A stretch of 64,000 nucleotides of DNA from Paenibacillus silviterrae (GCF_030167925.1 NZ_JASKUT010000001.1:1426001-1490000); one strand, 5' to 3'. Shown: positions 35,834 to 44,870, numbered from the stretch's first letter. The notes: generated by a model from the sequence alone, not told the origin. Translations and numbers: made by a program.

Positions 35834-37147
35834 CTAAAGCTCTGCAAGAACGGCGTCAACCGCTGCAATGGTTTCATCCACATCGTTCTCCGTATGCACG
35901 GCAGATACGTACCAGAGACCGTTCGGGCGTACGAGGACGCCATGGTACAGCATAAGCTCGGCGAACCGGGTATACTTGGCAGCATCTCTTTGATTGAAGG
36001 CTTCAAAGTCCTCTACCTCAGTCTCATCGGTAAACATCATATGGAATACAGGCCCGGCATGATTGATGAGTCCCGGTATTCCGTGCGTTTGCAGTGCGGA
36101 TCGAATGCCTGTAACCAATCGGTCTGCCATGGTCTCCATCTGCGTGTAGGCGGCCCCGTCGTCCTTGGCTAATGCCTCGATGGTGGCTAGAGCAGCTCCC
36201 ACCGCCGCCCCATTGCCGTTCAGTGTTCCAAGATGGCTGACGGTTCCGTCTTCAATCAGCTTCATGATGTCCCGGCGCCCGCAAACGGCACTGATGGCCA
36301 TCCCTCCTCCCAACGCCTTGCCGATCGTAACGAGATCCGGCTGCAGGCCGAACTTCCCATGAGCGCCGCTCAACCCGAGGCGAAAGCCTGTGATCACCTC
36401 GTCGAGGATCATGACGATGCCAAGCTCTGCAGTTAAGCTGCGCATCTGCTCTAGGTAGCCCGGTTTCGGCACAATGCAGCCGGAGTTGCACATAATCGGC
36501 TCGGAAATGACGGCGGCGATCTCCTTCCTATGTGCCCGAAGCGTCTGCTCTAATAGCTGCGGATCGTTCCAGGGCAGCAAAATAATATCCCCAAGGCTGT
36601 TCTCGCTCTGCCCTCCCGTACCCGGCACAATCCGCTCGTTCGAGCTGGAGGAAGCTTCGGAGGACCGTCGCATATCCGCGCTGGGGAAGGAAGTAAAGAT
36701 GGCATCTGACCAGCCGTGGTAATGTCCGTGAAAGCGCACAATCTTAGCCCGCCCCGTATGCGCGCGGGCGAGCCTAAGCGCCAGCATGACCGCCTCCGTG
36801 CCGGAGCCGCTGAACGCCGTCTGGTCGGCACAGGGCAGCAGCTCGGTCAAGCGACGCGCCAGCCGGATTTCCCCCACATGCTGCAGACCGAAGGTCGCGC
36901 TCTTCCGCAAGGCCTCCAGCACCCCCTCCGTGAGGGAAGGGTGTGCATGACCCAGAATCATCGGACCGTAACTAAGCAAGTAATCAATATACTCGTTGCC
37001 GTCAATGTCCCATATCCGGGGGCCGCTGCCATACTCCGCGTACAAGGGAGTCGGCTTCATGGCCGATCGCAGGGAGCTGGCCACACCTCCGGCCAAATTG
37101 TGCTGTGCTTCTTGGTATTTCTGCTTTGATAGCTCGAAGGAAGCCAT
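35834..37147 (-). CDS. Class III aminotransferase, glutamate-1-semialdehyde aminomutase-like
   Basis: A 437-residue PLP enzyme. Motifs: FSGSGTEAVMLALRLARA (cofactor phosphate), FHGHYHGWSD, the Asp in ILDEVITGFRLG, and the PLP Lys at 277 in TIGKALGGGM. It resembles glutamate-1-semialdehyde 2,1-aminomutase (HemL), but sits in a sugar-catabolic row rather than a heme operon. A catabolic or amino-sugar transaminase role is therefore more likely than heme synthesis. GGAGAG precedes the ATG. It lies 21 bases after the fusion-protein gene. Confidence 0.85.
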   Translation of the reverse strand: MASFELSKQKYQEAQHNLAGGVASSLRSAMKPTPLYAEYGSGPRIWDIDGNEYIDYLLSYGPMILGHAHPSLTEGVLEALRKSATFGLQHVGEIRLARRLTELLPCADQTAFSGSGTEAVMLALRLARAHTGRAKIVRFHGHYHGWSDAIFTSFPSADMRRSSEASSSSNERIVPGTGGQSENSLGDIILLPWNDPQLLEQTLRAHRKEIAAVISEPIMCNSGCIVPKPGYLEQMRSLTAELGIVMILDEVITGFRLGLSGAHGKFGLQPDLVTIGKALGGGMAISAVCGRRDIMKLIEDGTVSHLGTLNGNGAAVGAALATIEALAKDDGAAYTQMETMADRLVTGIRSALQTHGIPGLINHAGPVFHMMFTDETEVEDFEAFNQRDAAKYTRFAELMLYHGVLVRPNGLWYVSAVHTENDVDETIAAVDAVLAEL

Positions 37148-37168
37148 GGGAATCTCTCCGTTTCCTAA

Positions 37169-39349
37169 TTATTTCGTGGCGGCCGTGATATCCGCGTTCG
37201 CCTTGTCTTCCGCGGCACGCAGGGCATCCTCAATCGTTGCTGTACGAAGGATAACCTTCGTGAAGGCTTCGGACAACGGGGCCGTTACCTTCGGCGTATT
37301 TTTCGTGTAAGTCGTTGGCGCGGCGTTCTGCTCCGGCAGCATATAGCGGGCGTTGCGCGTTTTCAAATCCGTATTCTCAGACCCGTAGGTCGCTCGGATC
37401 GACAGATCCTTAAGCACCGTCGGTACCCCCGATTTGCCAAGCCGCGCCTGCACCTCATCCGAGGCCATATGGGCAATGGCGGCAAACGCCGCATTCGGGT
37501 TTTTGCTGTTCGCCGAGATGGCATAGTATACGGGATCCGGCTGCGAGCCAACGCCCGGCAAACCTTCAAAGGCAGGAAACGGGGCCACATCCCAGTTCAA
37601 GCCCGGGGCACTGGCCGCTCTCGGATAGTCCGAGTTCATGGCAATCAACATGCCGAGTGTCCGCTGCTTTTGGAATAAGTCAATCTGTGCTGCAGATCCC
37701 AGGAGCGATGAGGAGGCGTTATACCCGGGTAATTGGAAAAAAGGCGTCATCTGTGCGAAATATTGCTTCCATGCTTCCGTATGGATCACGGCACGACCCG
37801 ACTGAGCATCCAGCAGCGGCAGAGATTGCTGGTTCAGCTGCAGCAGGCTGCCTATGGTTCGTGTCCCGAGTCCTCTGTATTGAACGCCGTTCTCATTTCG
37901 CGTCAGCTGGCAGGCCGCCTCCATGACTTCGTTCCAGGTCCAGCCCTCCCGAGGATAAGGTACGCCGAACTTGTCGAACAGCGACTTATTGTAAAACAGA
38001 GCAAGGGAATTCACGCGGAACGGGAGTCCGGGCAGCTTGCCTTCCCCCATCGTCTTTAACGATTCGATAACCGACGGATTGAACCGGCTCAAGTCATAGT
38101 GATGACGATCGATCAAGTCCGTAATGTCTCGACCAAGACCCTTATCCTTGATGGCGGCCATGCCGGAGTTGTTTGTAATAAACACATCAATCGAGTCGTC
38201 GGAAGCCGCGATATCATCGAGTGTGGAGCCCGGCTCATTTTGCAAATACTTGAACGTAATATTCGGGTACTTCTCTTTCATATAATTGCCGTGGCCTGCC
38301 ATGAAGCTTTCAAAGGTCGTACCTGAAAACATGTAATAGAAAGTTAATCGGACAGGCTCGTCAGGGGAATCCTTCACCTGGTCCCAATCCGCGTCCTCCA
38401 GCTCAGGGAATACCTTCATCTCCGTCCCGTTGGACACCACGAGCAGGTTCCCGTTGTCCATGGTCGTATACATCTCGATCCCTTTCTCCTTCAGCTGGTT
38501 CTGAAGCCGGATATTCGTAAAATGGTTGGAGCTCGCTACAATCACCTTAGGAGCTACGGTCTCTACCCACTCCATAGAGGTGGAGGTGACCATTCCATGA
38601 TGACCCGCATGGAGAAAATCAGCCTTCAAGCGGCTTCCGTAATGGCCGATCAGCTCCCGCTCTTTTTCCATGTAGGTGTCTGCAGGGAAAAGAAAGGATT
38701 GATTCTTATAGGTCAGCTTCAGCACCATGGAGTGGTTGTTGACCGGAATGTGGTCGGGGTTCGGCAGTGAATTCGGCAGTGCGCCCTTCGGCGGATTGAT
38801 GACCTCAACCCGTACATCCGCGCCTAACTGAAATTCGAACCCATCCTCCACGAAGGTGTCCGGAATCTGTTTGTCCTGAATAATTTTTACAAAATTCTTA
38901 TAGTAATCCCCCCATTTATCGGGGAGCACGTTAAGCCGGTACACCTGCTTTACCTGCTTCTTGGCCGCAACCTCGGTAAAGCCGCCTACATGGTCGATGT
39001 GAGGGTGTGTATTCACGGCAGCGTCAATGACATTCACGTTGAGGGCATCCAGATAACGAAGCAGCTGATCCTTGGTTTCGGGGATTCCGGCGTCAATCAG
39101 CATCGTCTTGTTGTCGGGGGTTTGAATCAGAATGGCATCGCCTGACTGCTTGTTATGAACCAGGTTCAAATAACGGATTCTCAGCTGCCCGTTATATTGA
39201 TTCGGGATGAACAAATTACGGCCTTGCAGCTCAGGTGCCGTTCCGGACGGCTGAGACGGTGCTGCGGAAAAAGCGGGCGCCGCCACCAGCATACAAACAA
39301 ACCACAGCATCAGGAGTGTAAATCGCTTGGTACCTGTTCTTCTTCTCAT
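37169..39349 (-). CDS. Secreted metallo-beta-lactamase (ComEC-type) / solute-binding protein fusion
   Basis: A 726-residue protein of unusual design. Residues 1-29 form a signal peptide (TLLMLWFVCMLVAAPAFS-A) without a lipobox. Residues 55-320 are a metallo-beta-lactamase domain of the ComEC C-terminal kind: THPHIDH at 114-120, NNHSMVL, the bridging Asp in FPADTYM (D224) and HAGHHG (248-252), so all metal ligands are present. Residues 333-726 are a complete family 1 solute-binding protein, closely matching the mature part of the lipoprotein at 33482. The joint falls just where that protein's linker ends. The start at 39349 has GAGGTGTG upstream. It may bind a ligand and hydrolyse it outside the cell, or act as a sensor; no function is established. 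Confidence 0.88.
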   Translation of the reverse strand: MRRRTGTKRFTLLMLWFVCMLVAAPAFSAAPSQPSGTAPELQGRNLFIPNQYNGQLRIRYLNLVHNKQSGDAILIQTPDNKTMLIDAGIPETKDQLLRYLDALNVNVIDAAVNTHPHIDHVGGFTEVAAKKQVKQVYRLNVLPDKWGDYYKNFVKIIQDKQIPDTFVEDGFEFQLGADVRVEVINPPKGALPNSLPNPDHIPVNNHSMVLKLTYKNQSFLFPADTYMEKERELIGHYGSRLKADFLHAGHHGMVTSTSMEWVETVAPKVIVASSNHFTNIRLQNQLKEKGIEMYTTMDNGNLLVVSNGTEMKVFPELEDADWDQVKDSPDEPVRLTFYYMFSGTTFESFMAGHGNYMKEKYPNITFKYLQNEPGSTLDDIAASDDSIDVFITNNSGMAAIKDKGLGRDITDLIDRHHYDLSRFNPSVIESLKTMGEGKLPGLPFRVNSLALFYNKSLFDKFGVPYPREGWTWNEVMEAACQLTRNENGVQYRGLGTRTIGSLLQLNQQSLPLLDAQSGRAVIHTEAWKQYFAQMTPFFQLPGYNASSSLLGSAAQIDLFQKQRTLGMLIAMNSDYPRAASAPGLNWDVAPFPAFEGLPGVGSQPDPVYYAISANSKNPNAAFAAIAHMASDEVQARLGKSGVPTVLKDLSIRATYGSENTDLKTRNARYMLPEQNAAPTTYTKNTPKVTAPLSEAFTKVILRTATIEDALRAAEDKANADITAATK

Positions 39350-39398
39350 CTTTCGACACACCTCGTTTCGTTTGATACGCTCCTCAAGAGCCAATGCA

Positions 39399-40160
39399 CT
39401 AGTGCATCATCCAGCCGCCGTCCACGTTGAGTGTTTGTCCCGAAATAAAATCGCTGTCCCGGGACGCGAGAAATACGAACGCTCCCTCGACATCCGCTGC
39501 CGTTTCCCGCCTGGAGAAGCACTGCGCCTTAGCAAGAAACTCGCCGCTTTCGCGGATGGTCGCTTGGCTCACCTTCTCGTATTCCGTCTCCGTCAGCACG
39601 GCTCCCGGCGTAATGCAATTCACAGTGATGTTGTGCTCGCCTACCTCGCGCGCCAACGCACGGGTGAAGCCGATGATCGCCCCTTTGGAGGTGACATAAT
39701 GAAGGAACTGCTTCTGGCCAGTGAAGAAGGTGACCGAAGACACGTTAATGATTTTGCCGTATCCCTGGCGTTTCATGTAGGGAAATACGGCTTTGGCGCA
39801 CAGAAATTGAGAGCGAACGTTCACACCCATCAGAGCGTCCCATTCCTCCGCCGTAATTTCGTACCAGGTCCTGCGCGGATCCATAGCGGCATTATTGACC
39901 AATATATCCACGGTACCGAAGCGGTCCGCTGCCGCCTTAACCATCGCCTCCACTTCGGCTTCCTTGGATACATCCGCTCCGAAGGCGAAGGCCGTTCCGC
40001 CGGATGCCGTGATCTCCTCTACTACTTGGTCAGCCAGCTCCGGATGGGAGCGGTAGTTCACAACGACACTGGCGCCTTCTTGCGCGTAACGCTTCGCTAC
40101 CGCTGCGCCGATTGACCTAGAAGAGCCGGTGATAATAGCTGTTTTCCCTTGCAGTTTCAT
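39399..40160 (-). CDS. SDR family oxidoreductase, probable sugar dehydrogenase
   Basis: A 253-residue classical SDR with TGSSRSIG at 11-18, NNAA at 89-92, the catalytic triad Ser141/142, Tyr155 and Lys159 (HYVTSKG), and the C-terminal LNVDGG. It probably oxidises a sugar or reduces a keto acid with NAD(P). Its ATG overlaps the stop of the upstream dehydratase by ATGA, so translation is coupled and the two are likely successive steps. GGGGGAA precedes the ATG. In this setting an aldose dehydrogenase producing an aldono-lactone is a good guess, but not proven. Confidence 0.87.
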   Translation of the reverse strand: MKLQGKTAIITGSSRSIGAAVAKRYAQEGASVVVNYRSHPELADQVVEEITASGGTAFAFGADVSKEAEVEAMVKAAADRFGTVDILVNNAAMDPRRTWYEITAEEWDALMGVNVRSQFLCAKAVFPYMKRQGYGKIINVSSVTFFTGQKQFLHYVTSKGAIIGFTRALAREVGEHNITVNCITPGAVLTETEYEKVSQATIRESGEFLAKAQCFSRRETAADVEGAFVFLASRDSDFISGQTLNVDGGWMMH

Positions 40161-41944
40161 TCGTTGCTTCCCCCTGATCTGCAAGATCCGCCCTGAAGAG
40201 CGGGTCTTGCCAGTTTGGTATACTGTCCGAGAATCCCTGAGTGACGGAACGACGGCGGAATCCATGCCGAGAGCCGATCGGAGATCACTTGAAAGATCTC
40301 CTCCGGTGTGCGTTCTTCCCCGCGGACACCTACAATATCAATCGAGCGGTTCGGAATATCGATGCGGATGAGGTCACCGTCTTCTACAATGGCAATGGGC
40401 CCCCCTTCGATCGCCTCCGGTCCGAGATAGCCGACACAGGGTCCGCGGGTAGCGCCGGAAAACCTGCCGTCAGTAATGAGTGAGGTAGTGTGCGAGAGGA
40501 CAGGGTCCGAGGCGATGAGCTCCGACATGAAGAACATTTCCGGCATGCCTACCGCTTTCGGTCCTTGATAACGGATGATCACGACGTCACCCGATTGAAT
40601 ACGCTTCTCCTTCAAGGCCTCCACCGCATCGCGTTCGCTATTGAACACCCGCGCCGGGCCTTGATGAAGCTGCATCGAATCCACCACGGCGAATTTCTTG
40701 ATGGTTGCTCCCTCCGGTGCTAGATTGCCGTGCAGCACCGCGAGCGAGCCTTCGGTCTTCAGAGGCTTTTTCATGGAATAGATCAAGTCACGACGGTTCA
40801 GCTTATAGTTGGCGAGGAACATTTCGGCGAAATTCCTCATTTCATTGCGGCGGTACTGCTCCAAATTCTCGCGCAGGGTACGACCCGTCACCGTCATGAC
40901 CTCCAGGTGGAGCAAGTCGCGCAGCTCCTCCATCACAGCCGGAACCCCGCCCGCGTACCAGAACAGCTCCGTCGGATAATGGCCGGCGGTCTTCGTGTCG
41001 ACTAGAACCGGTACGGTCCGATGTAGCTCGTCGAAGCGGGAAGCCTCGAGTTCAATGCCTGCTTCCCGCGCAATGGCGATTAAGTGCATTACCGCGTTGA
41101 GCGATCCGCCGATGGCCGAGTGCACCATGATGGCGTTCTCGAACGCCTCGCGGGTGAGAATATCCGACGGGCGAATGTTCTTCTCCGCCAACACCATGAT
41201 CTGCTGCCCGGCTGCACGGGAGGCTCTTCGAATCTCCGCGTTGACCGCGGGGATGAGCGCCGTCCAAGGCAGCACCAGTCCTAGCGCTTCCGCCATTACC
41301 TGCATGGTGGCGGCGGTGCCCATATACTGGCAGGCGCCGCAGGTCGGGCAGCAGGCGCGCTGGAAGGCGAGGAATTCCTCCTTGGTCATCCGGTTCTTCT
41401 CGACTTCCACGCTCATATGCCATAGCTCTTCGTTGCTTCGCAAACAAGGACCTGCGCTCATCGCGCCGCCCGGTACGTGGATCGCCGGAATGTTGAGCCG
41501 GGCTATCGCCATCAGGTGAGCCGGAACGGCCTTATCTCCTGCGGAGCTAAGCACCATCGCGTCGAAGGGAGTGGCCAAGGCATGAATTTCCACCATGTTC
41601 GCAATCATGTCCCTCGAAGGAAGAGAGTAATGCATGCCGCCGTGCGCTTGCGCTACACCGTCACAGATATCCGTCGTGGTGTAAAGCGCGGGCTTACCGC
41701 CGCTTTGGAATACCCCCTTCTCGATCTCGGAAACGAGCTCCCCCAGATGATAGGAGCTCGGGTGGCTTGCGCCATGAGTGCTTTCCACCAATACCTGCAC
41801 CTTGTCAAGATCCTCCACCGTCCAATCCATTGACATGCGAAGTGCATCGCCCTCAAAGCTGATTTTGCGCACCTTCTGGCTGCTTCTCTCTGCATTTCCG
41901 CTTGGAGCTGAAGAGCCATCAGCCTCCCGGTCATGACAATCCAT
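40157..41944 (-). CDS. IlvD/Edd family dehydratase, YjhG/YagF-like sugar-acid dehydratase
   Basis: A 595-residue Fe-S dehydratase. The pattern CDGVAQAHGGMHYSLPSRD (C94) and CCPTCGACQYMGTAATM (C202/C205) holds cluster cysteines, and later GRFSGATRGPCVGYLGPEA matches the family. The usual first cluster Cys (PCN in dihydroxyacid dehydratases) is replaced by HPSSYHL (S63/S64). The stretch around AEALGLVLPWTALIP recalls the YjhG/YagF xylonate dehydratases rather than IlvD. It would remove water from an aldonate to give a 2-keto-3-deoxy acid. The 5' end overlaps the upstream gene by 14 bases and the 3' end overlaps the SDR by 4. Confidence 0.85.
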   Translation of the reverse strand: MDCHDREADGSSAPSGNAERSSQKVRKISFEGDALRMSMDWTVEDLDKVQVLVESTHGASHPSSYHLGELVSEIEKGVFQSGGKPALYTTTDICDGVAQAHGGMHYSLPSRDMIANMVEIHALATPFDAMVLSSAGDKAVPAHLMAIARLNIPAIHVPGGAMSAGPCLRSNEELWHMSVEVEKNRMTKEEFLAFQRACCPTCGACQYMGTAATMQVMAEALGLVLPWTALIPAVNAEIRRASRAAGQQIMVLAEKNIRPSDILTREAFENAIMVHSAIGGSLNAVMHLIAIAREAGIELEASRFDELHRTVPVLVDTKTAGHYPTELFWYAGGVPAVMEELRDLLHLEVMTVTGRTLRENLEQYRRNEMRNFAEMFLANYKLNRRDLIYSMKKPLKTEGSLAVLHGNLAPEGATIKKFAVVDSMQLHQGPARVFNSERDAVEALKEKRIQSGDVVIIRYQGPKAVGMPEMFFMSELIASDPVLSHTTSLITDGRFSGATRGPCVGYLGPEAIEGGPIAIVEDGDLIRIDIPNRSIDIVGVRGEERTPEEIFQVISDRLSAWIPPSFRHSGILGQYTKLARPALQGGSCRSGGSNE

Positions 41945-43502
41945 CGATATCGTCCTCTCTTTGTGTGCTTTTGGTTCCGTACAGCGGATGTTCCTTCCAA
42001 TCGGTTACTTCATCCAGCGGATAGAACGGACGCACCAGCTTCCGGAATGCCAAAGCCTTCAGGTTGGCCTGGCTGTAGCCCGGAGTATCGAGCATATAAA
42101 TGTGCGGTGTCATTTTACCGTATTCCGCCCGAAATTGGTTGGCGGACTTGACCTGCACAAGCTCCGCCTCGGAGGGCTCAAGACCCATGCTCCGGTACAT
42201 CGCAGGGTCTCCCGAGAAGGTGGCACGCTCTGTGATCAGCACGGAAATCCACCCGATGTCAAACACGACACACCGTCCCATAAAGGCCTCCGTGTTTTTG
42301 GCATAGCCGCCCTTCAGATAAAAACGCCCGTCTCCGATTCGTCTCACAAGTCCACTCACCTCAATAGGCCTGAACAGTGGTTGGGGAAGGCTCTCATGCA
42401 AGGAGCCACCGAGCGTGAGTACCGTTTCCTGCCCTACGCCTGCGGTTATGGCTTTATGTACCGCCGAGGCGTCTACCAAGGTTAACAGACAACGGTGCGT
42501 CAGCTGAACCTGCTGCTCCAGCAGCTCCTTCAGCACCGCATTGCTGTCTCCTAGCGAGCCGGCACTGGGGCTGTCCGCCGAATCGGAGATGACAATGGGG
42601 CCTTCGTCACGTTGATGCTCTCTTAACTTACTTATCATCTGACGAACGGTAAACAGCTCAATACCGAACGCCTCCCGCTTCTCCCAGAAGAGACCGGCAA
42701 GCCGTTGTGCCTCCCTAACGGCCTCCTGCTCCTTCCCGGCATGGCCGACGACCACAACGGAGTTGCCCATTTCATCGATATCCAGCCACGGCTGTACGGG
42801 AAAGAGGGAGGTGACCAGAACATCTCCCTTCTCCTCTCCGGCTCTCGCCTCTTCCCACAGCTCAGCGAAGGGGCCATGGGTCGATTGGCTGTTCTCTGCA
42901 GGCACGATCATCGGAAGCTTTACCAGCTTCACTACCGGCTGCACCTCCCCGCGGATGGCGGCAAACAGCAACGCTGCCGAACGGCTGCCGGTCTCGGCAA
43001 AATCAATATGCGGATAGGTACGGAAGCCGACGAGGCCGTTCACCTGCCGAACCATACGCTCCGTCAGGTTGGCGTGCAGGTCCAACGAAATGACGAGAGG
43101 CAGATCGGGACCTACACAATCCCTTATGACTGATAGTAGCTCCCCTTCCGTGTCGTCACAGTCCTCCGCGACCATGGCTCCGTGCATGGCGAAATAGACC
43201 CCATCGCAGCCTCCCGCCTGTTGAAGGGCAGCCTGGAGCAGTGTTCGTAATTCAATTTTCAGTCCACGGAAGGAGTCTGCTGCGAGCATCCCTGAGGAAA
43301 CTGCGTTCGCTGATAATACAGGGACGATCTCGACCCCCTCCTCCTCCGCCTTGCGCATAAATCCCCAGAGCTCGTTCTGCGTTTGAATCGAACGTACCTC
43401 TTCCCCCGTAACCCAATGATGCCGGTAAAAATCCTGCAATCCGCTTCGTGACGGACTGAACGTATTGGTCTCTTGAATCAGGCTTCCTATGAGTACCTTC
43501 AT
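41931..43502 (-). CDS. M81 family metallopeptidase-like protein (MlrC type)
   Basis: A 523-residue protein of the MlrC family: KVLIGSLIQETNTFSP start, HGAMVAEDCDDTEGELL, DLHANLTERMV (metal-binding Asp/His pair) and SDSADSPSAGSLGD. The founding member degrades linearised microcystin peptides, but homologs are common in soil bacteria next to small-molecule transporters, and their real substrates are mostly unknown. It lies 15 bases after the GH39-like gene and overlaps the dehydratase. AAGGTGAC precedes the ATG. No signal peptide, so it acts in the cytoplasm. Confidence 0.85.
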   Translation of the reverse strand: MKVLIGSLIQETNTFSPSRSGLQDFYRHHWVTGEEVRSIQTQNELWGFMRKAEEEGVEIVPVLSANAVSSGMLAADSFRGLKIELRTLLQAALQQAGGCDGVYFAMHGAMVAEDCDDTEGELLSVIRDCVGPDLPLVISLDLHANLTERMVRQVNGLVGFRTYPHIDFAETGSRSAALLFAAIRGEVQPVVKLVKLPMIVPAENSQSTHGPFAELWEEARAGEEKGDVLVTSLFPVQPWLDIDEMGNSVVVVGHAGKEQEAVREAQRLAGLFWEKREAFGIELFTVRQMISKLREHQRDEGPIVISDSADSPSAGSLGDSNAVLKELLEQQVQLTHRCLLTLVDASAVHKAITAGVGQETVLTLGGSLHESLPQPLFRPIEVSGLVRRIGDGRFYLKGGYAKNTEAFMGRCVVFDIGWISVLITERATFSGDPAMYRSMGLEPSEAELVQVKSANQFRAEYGKMTPHIYMLDTPGYSQANLKALAFRKLVRPFYPLDEVTDWKEHPLYGTKSTQREDDIDGLS

Positions 43503-43517
43503 ATCGTCACCTTGCCG

Positions 43518-44843
43518 TTACGACAGAACCGGCGTCCATTCCAGCAGCGTTACGCTGTAGGAAGGCAGGAACCATTCGAAGACCTCCGTGTCCACCAAGC
43601 GCTCCTCCCGCAGATCCAGCCGATGATGATCGTCAACCGAATAGATACGAACCGAGTAAGGTCCCGGTGCTCCCGTCAATTGTATGCTGTGGAGACGGGC
43701 GCTGCCGCCGTAGCTTGTAATGAGTGCGGCTCCACCGCCGGCTTCGTTTAGACCCGCAATACAACTGACATGGGAGGCCTTTTCCCCAACGACCGCCCTT
43801 ACTCTTGCCGGGTGCTTAGTCATGCGCTGAAATGCCTTGAACGAATAATACGTCTTCTGAGGGACGCCGTGGTAATCGAAAAGTCCACAGAATAAAGCGG
43901 TCGGTTGGCCGTCGTAATAATTTGCCTCATCCACGGGGCAATCCTGAAGCAGGGTCAGCACTGTCGCTACGAAAGCCGCGCCGTGTGCGTTCTTCTGTCG
44001 GTCGAAGTTGCTTTTGCGTACATACTCGTTGCCTCGATGCCATATCTTCGTAAAATCAGTTTCCAGATAATTCCACTCATTCAGGTGACTTTCCGTCTCC
44101 ATGTACCCATGCCGGTCCAGCTCGGCCCGCACGTGATAGGCATGCTCTACAATCTTTCGCGGATCACCGGTGTACGTGTGCCAGGTGAAGAAATCAATAG
44201 GCAGGCAGCGCTCCCGGCAATAATCCAAAAAATTCGTGAGAAACGGCAGCGTCGGTCTAGCGGCGGCGTAGCCTCCAACCTTCAGAGCTGGGTTATAAGC
44301 CTTAATCGCCGTGACCGTGGCTTCATAAAGCTGAAATAGCTGAAGCGGGGTCCCCGACCACATCCGTTCCCCCAGGTCCGGCTCATTCCACACCTCCCAA
44401 TAATCAATGCCGTATTGGTAGCCGTCAGCCCAGCCCTCGTTGTAATGGCGGATGATATTGACGCAGATCTCAGCCCATTTTTGATAATCCTCAGGAGGAT
44501 GCACGTAATACTTCTTTCTCGTGTGTTCTATGCTTTCGCCAAGACGGTAAACGATCTTAGCCCCAGTATCCAGTATCGTCTTCAGGTACTCGTCCGTACG
44601 GGAGAAATCATAGTTCTCGGGGTCGGAGGGATCCTTGGTGAAATCTGGAAATATCGTATGAATATCGACCTCCCAGGCATGCGGCCAATTGGGATCATGG
44701 ATGCGCACTAACGGAATTTCCGCCTCTTGATAATAGTGAGATACGTCAATCAGCGACCCGTAACAAACCGGACCGTTGTTCACTCCGTGAAGCGCCTTCA
44801 ATGTACCTGCAGGTTGATCGAGCTGAATGTGAATGTCTCGCAT
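43518..44843 (-). CDS. Intracellular GH39-like glycoside hydrolase (beta-xylosidase type)
   Basis: A 441-residue TIM-barrel glycosidase of clan A. The acid/base E154 is in YWEVWNEPDL and the probable nucleophile E256 in ESHLNEWNYL. Further landmarks are VRIHDPN and WHTYTGDPRKI. A small beta domain closes the chain. GH39 members cleave xylose, iduronate or similar residues from oligosaccharides. No signal peptide is present, so it would act on imported oligomers. It is the first gene of the catabolic row, right after the two-component genes; GGGAGG precedes the ATG at 10 bases. Confidence 0.82.
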   Translation of the reverse strand: MRDIHIQLDQPAGTLKALHGVNNGPVCYGSLIDVSHYYQEAEIPLVRIHDPNWPHAWEVDIHTIFPDFTKDPSDPENYDFSRTDEYLKTILDTGAKIVYRLGESIEHTRKKYYVHPPEDYQKWAEICVNIIRHYNEGWADGYQYGIDYWEVWNEPDLGERMWSGTPLQLFQLYEATVTAIKAYNPALKVGGYAAARPTLPFLTNFLDYCRERCLPIDFFTWHTYTGDPRKIVEHAYHVRAELDRHGYMETESHLNEWNYLETDFTKIWHRGNEYVRKSNFDRQKNAHGAAFVATVLTLLQDCPVDEANYYDGQPTALFCGLFDYHGVPQKTYYSFKAFQRMTKHPARVRAVVGEKASHVSCIAGLNEAGGGAALITSYGGSARLHSIQLTGAPGPYSVRIYSVDDHHRLDLREERLVDTEVFEWFLPSYSVTLLEWTPVLS

Positions 44844-44870
44844 GCTTCAATAGCCTCCCAATTAATTAGT

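Noticed and set aside
39327..40115. Open frame of 262 codons on the plus strand
   Set aside because: Opposite the SDR gene, whose TGSSRSIG and YVTSK motifs and ATGA-coupled start leave no doubt about the coding strand.
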